Source: Burkholderiales bacterium | GTDB taxonomy: Bacteria; Pseudomonadota; Gammaproteobacteria; Burkholderiales; Ga0077523 | Assembly (NCBI GenBank): GCA_025459035.1 | Contig: JALORJ010000115.1 | Location: forward strand, 1 to 16,109 | Reading direction: 5' to 3' | Length of the DNA: 16,109 nucleotides | Program-made: the position numbers and the translations under genes | Part shown: positions 1-6,198 of the stretch, in pieces | Layout: every line of letters begins with the position of its first letter | Position numbering within the stretch: the first letter of the stretch is position 1 | Notes under the pieces: model-generated | Databases searched by the model: none | What the model was told of the DNA's origin: nothing | The model's input: only the letters and a program-made list of their open reading frames with translations

Positions 1-279
1 CCCGGCGCGCGCTTCGCGCCGTTCCACTTCCTGTCCGCGGGGCTGTTCAGTGCCGACATCCACACGGTGTACACGTCGCTGCGCCAGCCGGTGTGGATGA
101 GCCACGGGGTGCGCGGCGACTTCACCGACTACCGCGGCACGTCGATCGTCGAGGGGCGCCCGAACTGGTGCTTCACCGTGTTCGACACCGGTGCACTGCC
201 GTACTTCGAGATCCCCGACGCGTTCAACCACGCGTTCGACGCGTTTCTCGCGGGCCGCCCGCTGCCGCCCGCGCAGTGA
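1..279 (+). CDS. Probable alpha/beta hydrolase, C-terminal part only
   Basis: Frame 1 is open from the window edge to a TGA at 277-279, giving the last 92 residues of a protein whose start lies outside. The run QPVWMSHGVRGDFTDY resembles the late strand and loop of alpha/beta hydrolases, in which a 'PVW..HG.rGDF' stretch precedes the catalytic Asp region. The following residues, GTGALPYFEIPDAFNHAFDAF with a T in place of the first G here (DTGALPYFE), look like the loop and last helix that normally carry the catalytic His, but no His is in the usual place, so the exact subfamily is unclear. The nucleophile elbow is not in the window. Function is inferred from this short motif match only. An imperfect GC-rich inverted repeat (about 282-304) follows the stop but has no T tract. 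Confidence 0.6.
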   Translation, partial: PGARFAPFHFLSAGLFSADIHTVYTSLRQPVWMSHGVRGDFTDYRGTSIVEGRPNWCFTVFDTGALPYFEIPDAFNHAFDAFLAGRPLPPAQ

Positions 280-497
280 CGGCGCGCACGGGTCGCCCAC
301 GCGCGGCAATCGGTGCGGTGGCCGCGCTGTCTGCGCGGTGCGAACGCGGCGGCGCGCAGGCGGTCTTGCCAAGGTGTGCCTGATCCCGGGGGGGTCGCAT
401 GTTCCCGCTTCGTCTTCGCTGCACCGCGCCTGACGGCACCGAGCGTGAGGCCGGTCGCGCTGTCGCGGCGCGTCGTCGCCACGCCCGCGTCGTCGCC

Positions 498-1130
498 ATG
501 TTCACCGGTTCCCTGCGCCGCCGCGTCGCGCCGGGGTTCGCCTTCGTCGTCGCCTTGCTCGCCCTGCCGATGCCCGCCTTCGCCACGCCCGAACCCGATC
601 ACGTCGTCGTCCGCCGCCTGGGCGACATCGAGCTGCGCGACTACGCCGGCTACACGGTCGCCGAGGTCGTGGTGCCCGGTCCGGCCGATGCCGCCGGCAA
701 CCAGGCCTTCGGGCTGCTGTTCGGCTACATCTCCGGTCGCAACCAGGCGCAGCGCAAGCTCGAGATGACGGTGCCGGTCACGCAGGCCGTCGCCGGGCCG
801 ATCGATGCCGCCGCGGCGGTCACGCAGCCCGCCGCCGACGGCCGCTTCGTCGTGCAGTTCGTGCTGCCGCGCGGCGTCCGCCTCGACAACGCGCCGCCGC
901 CGTCGGATCCGCGCGTGACGCTGCGCGACGTGCCGCCGCGGCGCGTGGCGGCCGTGCGCTATTCGGGGGTGTGGTCGGCGCCCGACCACGTGCAGCACAT
1001 CGCGCGCCTCGAAAGCGCGCTGCGCGACGCCGGCATCGCGTGGAGTGGGCCACCGGTCTACGCCCGCTACAACTCGCCGTTCACGCCGGGCTTCATGCGC
1101 CGCAACGAGATCTGGCTCGACGTGCGCTGA
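498..1130 (+). CDS. SOUL family heme-binding-type protein, exported
   Basis: The 210-residue product starts with a signal peptide: basic SLRRRV, a hydrophobic core around residues 11-26, and an AFA cleavage site near residue 29. The mature part is one SOUL domain. It shows the family signature FGLLFGYISGRNQAQRK followed by LEMTVPV (residues 71-94) and the C-terminal YNSPFTPGFMRRNEIW (191-206). SOUL proteins bind heme or related tetrapyrroles in eukaryotes; the role of bacterial exported members is poorly known, so periplasmic tetrapyrrole binding is an inference. The ATG at 498 is preferred because it places the signal peptide at the N terminus. An upstream in-frame ATG at 399, after a run of seven Gs, would add a 33-residue Arg-rich leader without family likeness. 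It stands alone on this strand and is followed by a hairpin. Confidence 0.88.
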   Translation: MFTGSLRRRVAPGFAFVVALLALPMPAFATPEPDHVVVRRLGDIELRDYAGYTVAEVVVPGPADAAGNQAFGLLFGYISGRNQAQRKLEMTVPVTQAVAGPIDAAAAVTQPAADGRFVVQFVLPRGVRLDNAPPPSDPRVTLRDVPPRRVAAVRYSGVWSAPDHVQHIARLESALRDAGIAWSGPPVYARYNSPFTPGFMRRNEIWLDVR

Positions 1131-1147
1131 CCCGCATCACGTGACAC

Positions 1148-1173
1148 GGGCCGGCGGATCGCTCCGTCGGCCC
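1148..1173 (+). terminator. Hairpin after the SOUL gene
   Basis: Arms GGGCCGGCGGA (1148-1158) and TCCGTCGGCCC (1163-1173) pair over 11 positions, with one G-U wobble, around a TCGC loop, starting 17 bases past the SOUL stop. The wobble pairs only in the plus-strand RNA; on the minus strand it is a mismatch. There is no T tract, so intrinsic termination is uncertain. Confidence 0.45.
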
Positions 1174-1183
1174 GGGGTCGTGG

Positions 1184-1212
1184 CGCACCGGCGCCGTCAG
1201 GGCACCGGTGCG
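1184..1212 (-). terminator. Hairpin after the PEP-CTERM gene
   Basis: Perfect 8-base arms CGCACCGG (1184-1191) and CCGGTGCG (1205-1212) have a further GCC/GGC pairing inside the loop. The hairpin begins 10 bases beyond the stop codon of the minus-strand PEP-CTERM gene. There is no clear T tract. Together with the hairpin at 1148-1173 it separates two convergent genes. Confidence 0.4.
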
Positions 1213-1222
1213 ATGTGCACGC

Positions 1223-2614
1223 TCAGCGCTGCGGCCGACGCCGACGCGCCGCGACGCCGACGGCGGCCAGGCCGCCGGCCATCAGCGCCCACGTGCCCGG
1301 CTCGGGCACTGGCGTGATCTCGAACACCGACGTGGTGCGGCTCACTTCGTTGGCCACCGCCAGGAAGGTCTTGCCGCCGAAGCTGTACGCGAGCAGCCCC
1401 TCCGGCGACAGCGACGCGGCATCGACGATGAAGTCGATGAACGTCGGCGCCGTCGGACTCGTGACGTCGAACATCGCGACCACGCTCTGCAACCCGCGCT
1501 CGAAGCCGATGAAGGCCACGGTGCGACCGGCGATCTCGAACAGCGCGACGCCTTCGGGCTCGACGCCCTTGTTGTCGCTGCGCTCGTCGTCGACCAGCGC
1601 CGGGAAGCGCGCGAACAGCAGTTCCTCGAGCTGGTTGCCGCTGTCGAAGACGATGCTGCCGTCGGACCCGAGGATCGAGAACGAGCGCCCGCCGAAGACG
1701 TGGATCTCGTCGTAGTCGTTGTCGTTGTCCGTGTCACCGGCCGTGCGCGACACGATCAGGCGGCCGAGATTGGCGTTCTGCTTGAGGATGCTCGCGTTCG
1801 GGAACCGGGTCGGATCGAGCACATAGCCGCTCGCACCCACCCGGATCTCCTCGTTGAAGGCGCCGCGCAGCGTGTCGTCCAGGTTGCGCGAGTCGCCTTC
1901 GTTCGCGATCACGTAGTACGTGTTGCCGCCCGACTGGTAGCTCGCGATCGTGTCGGGCTGATACATGCCCTTCACCGGAACTTCCTTCCAGTTGGCCGGC
2001 AGAGGCGAGCCGGCCGTGGGCGGCGGCGGACCGTCGCGGTCCGACGTGTCGATGCGGTTGACGGTCAGGCTGTGGTCCTTCAGGCCCAGCGGCGTGACCG
2101 CCGTGATCGAGCCCTGCGGATCGATCGACGCGCTCGTGCTCGTCGGCAGCGGCTCGCCTTCGTTGGCGGTCATGATCCGGCCGTCGCGCGTGAAGACGAC
2201 GTTGTCGGGCTGCGCGCCGACCGTGTACGACTCGATGATCGAGCGCGTGGCGGTGTCGAAGACCTTCACGACGCCCGGATCGGACTTGGTGGCGGCCTGC
2301 AGCGCGACCGCCGCGATGCCGTTGCGCACGGCAACGCTGTTGGCCTCGCCAAAGCCCCGGGTGTCGATGTGCTGCACGAACGCGCCGGTGCGCGCGTTCA
2401 GGATGTCGACGCCGTTGAGGCCCGCGACCCACAACTCGTTACGACCGGAATCGAACGACACGATCTCGGAGGTCTGCCGGGGTACACCGGGCAAGGTCTC
2501 GCCGGTGCCATGGGTGAACGTCCACAGCTTCACGAACCCGCGCACGGGTCCGGCCGCCTGCGCCGTCGGCGCAAGGGCGCCGAGGACCGCGAGGCACAGC
2601 AAGGTCTTCTTCAT
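1223..2614 (-). CDS. PEP-CTERM protein with choice-of-anchor I type beta-propeller
   Basis: The 463-residue protein has a signal peptide (MKKTLLCLAVLGAL then AQA, cleavage near 20-21). Its body has repeated beta-propeller-like strands and ends in a sorting signal: VPEP at 436-439, a hydrophobic stretch, and the basic tail RRRRPQR. The body shows motifs I associate with the choice-of-anchor I family: GFGEANSVAV (88-97), QPDTIASYQSGG (219-230), YYVIANEGDSR (233-243), a calcium-loop-like DTDNDNDYDE (294-303), and NKGVEPEGVALFE. PEP-CTERM tails are known to be processed by an exosortase, so the product should be exported and linked to the cell surface or matrix. No exosortase is in this window. 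A good ribosome binding site (AGGAG, about 7 bases before ATG) supports the start. Its enzymatic activity, if any, is unknown. Confidence 0.9.
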   Translation of the reverse strand: MKKTLLCLAVLGALAPTAQAAGPVRGFVKLWTFTHGTGETLPGVPRQTSEIVSFDSGRNELWVAGLNGVDILNARTGAFVQHIDTRGFGEANSVAVRNGIAAVALQAATKSDPGVVKVFDTATRSIIESYTVGAQPDNVVFTRDGRIMTANEGEPLPTSTSASIDPQGSITAVTPLGLKDHSLTVNRIDTSDRDGPPPPTAGSPLPANWKEVPVKGMYQPDTIASYQSGGNTYYVIANEGDSRNLDDTLRGAFNEEIRVGASGYVLDPTRFPNASILKQNANLGRLIVSRTAGDTDNDNDYDEIHVFGGRSFSILGSDGSIVFDSGNQLEELLFARFPALVDDERSDNKGVEPEGVALFEIAGRTVAFIGFERGLQSVVAMFDVTSPTAPTFIDFIVDAASLSPEGLLAYSFGGKTFLAVANEVSRTTSVFEITPVPEPGTWALMAGGLAAVGVAARRRRPQR

Positions 2615-2742
2615 CGTCGTCTCCTGGGGAAAGGCCGGTCCCGTTCGGGCGGGGACTTCGGCTAGCCCTCCATGAGAGCAACTCCATGTGTCTCTCCCGT
2701 GGCAACACGGAACGAAATCCGTGATCCCATCGACTCATTCGT

Positions 2743-2757
2743 GGGGCGTGACACGCC
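2743..2757 (-). terminator. Short hairpin after the 155-residue ORF
   Basis: GGGCG (2743-2747) pairs with CGCCC (2753-2757) immediately beyond the stop of the minus-strand gene at 2760. A second inverted repeat, CACGGA (2706-2711) with TCCGTG (2718-2723), lies further on, about 92 bases before the PEP-CTERM start codon. Neither is followed by a strong T tract, so either could instead be a leader element of the PEP-CTERM gene. Confidence 0.3.
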
Positions 2758-2759
2758 CG

Positions 2760-3227
2760 TCAGCGGTCCAGGTGGCCGACTACCTCGCGCATGAATGCGT
2801 CACGCGACAGCGTCGGGTGCTGGCTGTAGTTCCGGTGTTCGATTTCGGTCCATTCGCAGAAGCAGTCGACCCCGACGGTCGCGGTGGCTTCCGCCGTGAA
2901 ATAGCGACTGCCGGCGGGCGCCTTGCCGTACACGTCAGGCGCCCCGGCAGGGCGTATCACCGCGACATGGCGCGCCTCGAGCGACGTGCGCGGCGTCGGC
3001 ATGTCGAGGCACCAGATGTCGAACCCGCGGCGGGACGACCGCCTGATCGACATCTCCTTCAGAAGGGTCTGCATGGACTCGAATGCCGCGTCGGTCTGGC
3101 CCAGATCTTCGGGCCAGAAACCCGCTTTCTCGCACTCGGACGTGGCACGCGACGCCAGCCTGATGAACCGGCTCGCGCGAAAACCATCTTCCACGTCCTG
3201 AAGAAGCTCCCGGTGCTCGCGCGACAT
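2760..3227 (-). CDS. Hypothetical protein, 155 residues, unrecognised
   Basis: I do not recognise a family. The product is soluble, with no signal peptide or membrane segment. The N-terminal half is charged and probably helical (SREHRELLQDVEDGF, then FESMQTLLKEMSIRRSSRR). The C-terminal half looks more strand-rich, with HVAVIRPAG and a VDCFCEW segment holding a close Cys pair, and ends in a helix. It lies 57 bases downstream of the TPR-methyltransferase gene on the same strand and could be co-transcribed with it. One 60-base line inside it (3061-3120) is 60% GC against about 70-75% in lines I counted elsewhere, a hint of different ancestry. No strong ribosome binding site is visible; the start is the first ATG after an in-frame stop. 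It may be a lineage-specific gene. Confidence 0.6.
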   Translation of the reverse strand: MSREHRELLQDVEDGFRASRFIRLASRATSECEKAGFWPEDLGQTDAAFESMQTLLKEMSIRRSSRRGFDIWCLDMPTPRTSLEARHVAVIRPAGAPDVYGKAPAGSRYFTAEATATVGVDCFCEWTEIEHRNYSQHPTLSRDAFMREVVGHLDR

Positions 3228-3284
3228 CGAGTCAGAAATCTCGAGCGTCTCGCCCGGTTGCCCGCTCGGCGCGTGCGACGAAGT

Positions 3285-4145
3285 TCACACATGCGGACCG
3301 GCCAGCTCCCACGTCGGCGGCGTGATCTTCTCGATCACCAGTTCGATCTCGTAGCAGCCCACCGGGTGCTGCCCGGGGTCGATCGCGTAGTCGTAGAACA
3401 GATCGTTGTCGGCCAGATGCCGCACGCGCCACGTGTTGGGGACGAGCGCTGCCTCGAACACGCCGAGCAGCGTCGACGGCGTGAACAGATGTCGGTGGTC
3501 GGGGTGCGCCGAAGGCAAAGCGGCGCGGCGCTCGTACAGATACTGGTGCGGCACCACGGTCACCACGTAGCCGCCGATACGCACGACGCGCAACCACTCG
3601 CGTACCACGGCTGCCGGGTCGACCACATGCTCGAGGCAGTGGCTCGAGTAGACCGCGTCCTGGCTGTCGTCGCCGAACGGCAGGTGCACGCCGTCGTAGC
3701 CGGGATAGCCCAGGTCCACGCCCACGGCGTGCGGCACGATCGGCTGCGCTTCGCCGTATGCGCCCCGATAGCCGATGTCGAGCACCCGCGGCCCGGACAA
3801 CCAGGTCCGGAAGAATCCCGAGTAGACCTTCGCGGCGTAGCTCTTCGACGCCTCGCGCCCGAGACGCCGGCCGTGCAGCGCGCGCAGCCACTGGTCCATC
3901 AGCGCCTGCGTGTGCAGCTCGCGCGCGTAGCCGTTGCCGGGCTGCAGCTCCGCGCATCGCCGCCAGCTCTCGGCCGCGTCGGCGATGCGCCCGAGGGTCT
4001 GCTGGGCTGCCGCCATGTCGAGCAGGATCGCGATCGACTGCGGGTCGGCGGCGTGGGCTTGCGCCAGCAGCGCGAGTGCCGGCTCGGTGGCGCCGTCACG
4101 CAGCAGTGTCTGCGCCTGGCGATGGAGATCGAACGCGAGCGTCAT
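3285..4145 (-). CDS. TPR-containing SAM-dependent methyltransferase
   Basis: The 286-residue protein has two parts. Residues 5-75 form about two TPR-like helical repeats (AQTLLRDGATEPALALLAQA, then ADAAESWRRCAELQPGNGYA). Residues 115-205 form a class I methyltransferase core: VLDIGYRGAYGE (121-132, motif I), VGVDLGYPGYDG (141-152), YSSHCLEHVVDP (166-177), REWLRVVRIGGYVVTVVPHQ (182-201). Motif I departs from the usual GxGxG loop. The CLEHV and VVPH signatures match the Methyltransf_11-like proteins often found near surface polysaccharide or tailoring genes, but no such gene lies beside it. The substrate is unknown. It is the first clearly intact gene after the enoyl-CoA hydratase relic, 49 bases downstream of that relic's stop, and precedes the 155-residue orphan. 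Confidence 0.85.
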   Translation of the reverse strand: MTLAFDLHRQAQTLLRDGATEPALALLAQAHAADPQSIAILLDMAAAQQTLGRIADAAESWRRCAELQPGNGYARELHTQALMDQWLRALHGRRLGREASKSYAAKVYSGFFRTWLSGPRVLDIGYRGAYGEAQPIVPHAVGVDLGYPGYDGVHLPFGDDSQDAVYSSHCLEHVVDPAAVVREWLRVVRIGGYVVTVVPHQYLYERRAALPSAHPDHRHLFTPSTLLGVFEAALVPNTWRVRHLADNDLFYDYAIDPGQHPVGCYEIELVIEKITPPTWELAGPHV

Positions 4146-4194
4146 CGCGCGAAGGTAGCCCCGCGGCGGAAGGCCCGGCGACGTCGGCCCGCGG

Positions 4195-4470
4195 TCACGG
4201 GCGCGGGTACCGTCGCGCGGCGATCGCTTCAGGTGTCACGCGGGGCCGCATGCTCGAAGAACGCCGCGTGTTCGCGCCGCAGGCCGGTGGCGAGGTCGGT
4301 CGCCGTGCCCGCGTGTCGATGAAGCGCGCGGTCGTCGACGCGATCAGCACGTCGCACGCGAGCGCGCTCTCGAAGCCGCCGGTGAACAAGGCGTTCATGG
4401 CGGCAGGGCGGTCGAGCGTGACGATCGCGCAGCCCTCGCGGCGGTCGACGCGCAGCACCGGCTGCGTCAC
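4195..4470 (-). pseudogene. Enoyl-CoA hydratase relic with two internal deletions and a frameshift
   Basis: Three blocks match the intact enoyl-CoA hydratase at 6195-6959. Block 1 (about 4387-4470) equals intact residues 1-28, with DRPAAMNAL conserved. Block 2 (about 4315-4386) equals residues 111-134: TGGFESALACDVLIAS, keeping the catalytic-type Glu. Block 3 (about 4205-4312) equals residues 218-250, but its first part reads in another frame (TDLATGLRREHAAFFEHAA) and the end returns to the original frame (RVTPEAIAARR) after a one-base insertion near 4240-4258. Roughly 82 codons are missing at each deletion, including the first oxyanion-hole segment. Bases 4334-4387 match 6580-6633 at 50 of 54 positions. 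The relic keeps a GTG start overlapping the upstream lipoprotein stop as GTGA, so it was once the coupled last gene of that operon. A functional product is very unlikely. Confidence 0.87.
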
Positions 4471-5024
4471 GGCGCAACCTCCAGTTCCAGCACACGCCCG
4501 TCGACACAAGCGGTCCGCGGCGCCGAGGGTGCGCGCGACGACGCGATGCGCAGCAGGTCACCGCTCGGCGTCGACACGCGGACCGCAGCCGGCGCGCCGC
4601 GTACGCGAGCGGGTTCGACACCGTCCACGCGCAGGCGCGTGCCTCGCGGCAGCGCGGCGACGACGTCGAGGGGACAGCGCACGGCCGGCGGGCCGATCAC
4701 GCCCTGGATGTCTCCCGCGGGTTGCGCGATGCGCCCGCGCCACGCGTCCGGATCACCCGCGAACGCGGCCACGGACGATGGCAGACAGGCGCGCGATCCG
4801 GTCTCGAGCGGTTGCAGCGTCCCCGGCGCCTGCAGCGACCCGGTGGGAACCTGCACCGCGACTGCCGACCGCGTGACGAGCACGACCGGGCGGGCATCGT
4901 CGAAATCGAGACACACCGCCGACCCGGACACCGCGGGACCGCCGATCGGCGACATGCAGGCGGCCAGACACGCCACGAACAGCGCCAGCACGAGCCGAGC
5001 GATCGACACGCCCGTCACAGCCAT
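4467..5024 (-). CDS. Putative lipoprotein of unknown function
   Basis: The 185-residue product starts with a lipoprotein signal: hydrophobic LVLALFVACL and lipobox LAAC with Cys23 as the lipidated residue. The mature part is rich in Ala, Val, Pro and Gly, has several further cysteines (CLDFDD, SRACLP, VRCPL, RTACVDG) and looks strand-rich; I recognise no domain. The ATG at 5024 overlaps the end of the upstream membrane methyltransferase gene by 10 bases. A GTG two codons later (5018) would give an exact GTGA overlap, so either start implies translational coupling. Its own stop overlaps the start of the hydratase relic as GTGA. It is probably anchored to the inner leaflet of the outer membrane, as Met rather than Asp follows the Cys, which is a rule-based inference. 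Confidence 0.75.
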   Translation of the reverse strand: MAVTGVSIARLVLALFVACLAACMSPIGGPAVSGSAVCLDFDDARPVVLVTRSAVAVQVPTGSLQAPGTLQPLETGSRACLPSSVAAFAGDPDAWRGRIAQPAGDIQGVIGPPAVRCPLDVVAALPRGTRLRVDGVEPARVRGAPAAVRVSTPSGDLLRIASSRAPSAPRTACVDGRVLELEVAP

Positions 5025-5479
5025 CGCCGCACCCGACGCGACCACGTGTGCCACTCGTCGCCGAAGCGACGCGCCATCGCGCGCTCTTCGGGAACGATCT
5101 GGAAGCGCGTGATGTACGCGACGAACACGACCGGACCGACGAGCCCGATCCACGCACCGCGGTACACGGCCCAGGCGGTCAGCAGCAGTGCGAGACCGAC
5201 GTACATCGGATTGCGCGTGATGCGGTAGACCCCGCCGGTGACGAGCGCGGTGGTGCGGTCCGGAGTCATCGGGTTGATCGTGGTGCGGGCGCGGACGAAG
5301 GCGACGATCGCGGAAAGGTCGAACGCGAGGCCGACAGCGGCGATCGCGAGCGCGAGGCCGGCGCGCACCTCGGCCCCGAGCGGCAGCGCAAGCCCGACCG
5401 GCGCCACGACCCAGATCGCGGCAGCGGCGGCGGCGGCCACGACCGGCGGCGGGATCTTCGTGTCGAGGACGGTCGGCAT
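5015..5479 (-). CDS. Isoprenylcysteine carboxyl methyltransferase-like membrane protein
   Basis: The 154-residue membrane protein has about four hydrophobic segments (near 13-33, 40-62, 93-107 and 108-126). It carries the signature of the bacterial ICMT/PEMT-type methyltransferases: TGGVYRITRNPMYVG (81-95) and, near the end, PEERAMARRFGDEW (130-143). In this superfamily the RNPMY and PEE..L...FG.EW stretches form the SAM-binding pocket. Bacteria of this kind lack prenylated CaaX proteins, so the substrate, perhaps a small lipid-like molecule or thiol, is unknown. The length is typical for bacterial members. It is the first gene of a tightly packed group with the lipoprotein and the hydratase relic, starting 95 bases past the upstream membrane-protein gene. 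Confidence 0.86.
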   Translation of the reverse strand: MPTVLDTKIPPPVVAAAAAAAIWVVAPVGLALPLGAEVRAGLALAIAAVGLAFDLSAIVAFVRARTTINPMTPDRTTALVTGGVYRITRNPMYVGLALLLTAWAVYRGAWIGLVGPVVFVAYITRFQIVPEERAMARRFGDEWHTWSRRVRRWL

Positions 5480-5574
5480 GTCACGAACCTACCGCGACGA
5501 CGCCACCGAGCACATCCGCGCCGGCCGCACGCCGGTTGCGTCGCCTTCCCGCCCCGCGCGATACAGGCACACCG

Positions 5575-6198
5575 CTACCGCTCGACCGGAGAAGGACTCC
5601 CGGCACGCACGACCGAAGTGGCCTGATTGCGCGCGCGGGCGTCGGCGACCAGCGCGTGGCGGCGCAACGCCTCGGCTGCCGCGATCACTTCCCGAGGCTT
5701 GCATGCCAGATAGCCGAGACGCAGGTTCCACTGCCCGGCCATGCCGAAGAACTTCCGGACGATCGCGAACGGCGAGAGCAGGCGCGGATAGTCGGCAGCG
5801 ATCGCGTCGGTGCGGAAGTTCACCGACAGCACCAGGCGCGTGTTCTGCCGTCCGAGGAACACCTCGCGCGTGTCGGTCCACGCGACGAACGGCGGTTCGG
5901 CGCGGTGATCGGTGATGCCGTCGTGATCGAGCTCCAGCGCCGGCCCGCGCCAGAAGAACCCCCGTGCGGCATCCCAAGCGAAGGTTCCGGCGAGCAGGGC
6001 GATCGGCGCAGCGAACATCACCGTGAAGAGCGTGTGCGCCGGGCCTTCGCGCGCGAACAGGAAGCTGGCGTAGTACGCGCCGAAGATGCCGTGGAGCCCG
6101 CCGCCGACCGCGGCGAAAAGCACGAGGCCTGTGCGCACCTTCGAGACGTAGAGCGTGAGCGGTGCGGGTGCCGGCGGCAGTGCCGGGCGCGGTGTCAC
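5575..6198 (-). CDS. Two-TM membrane protein with PH-like C-terminal region
   Basis: The 207-residue reading frame begins with GTG at 6198, which overlaps the TGA of the enoyl-CoA hydratase gene as GTGA, a strong sign of translational coupling. Residues 1-20 are a Pro-rich, cytosolic-looking stretch. Two membrane segments follow (about 24-48 and 55-75). A soluble part then reads LELDHDGITDHRA, PPFVAWTDTREVFLG and RLVLSVNFR, the pattern of strands typical of small bacterial PH-like domains that follow two TM helices. The STM3941-type family is one candidate by resemblance of layout, not proven. The last 25 residues are low-complexity and poorly ordered. Function is unknown. The same frame stays open upstream inside the hydratase gene, but that is a shadow reading. 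Confidence 0.72.
   Translation of the reverse strand: MTPRPALPPAPAPLTLYVSKVRTGLVLFAAVGGGLHGIFGAYYASFLFAREGPAHTLFTVMFAAPIALLAGTFAWDAARGFFWRGPALELDHDGITDHRAEPPFVAWTDTREVFLGRQNTRLVLSVNFRTDAIAADYPRLLSPFAIVRKFFGMAGQWNLRLGYLACKPREVIAAAEALRRHALVADARARNQATSVVRAGSPSPVER

Noticed and set aside
399..497. Upstream ATG at 399 as the SOUL gene start
   Set aside because: It would bury the signal peptide behind an Arg-rich leader, despite a G-rich run before it.
1208..2665. 485-residue plus-strand frame opposite the PEP-CTERM gene
   Set aside because: Charged, repetitive composition and no signal, while the minus strand has a signal peptide, a ribosome binding site and a sorting tail.
2688..4322. 544-residue plus-strand frame opposite the methyltransferase and orphan genes
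   Set aside because: Arg/His/Val-rich shadow; the minus strand carries clear methyltransferase motifs.
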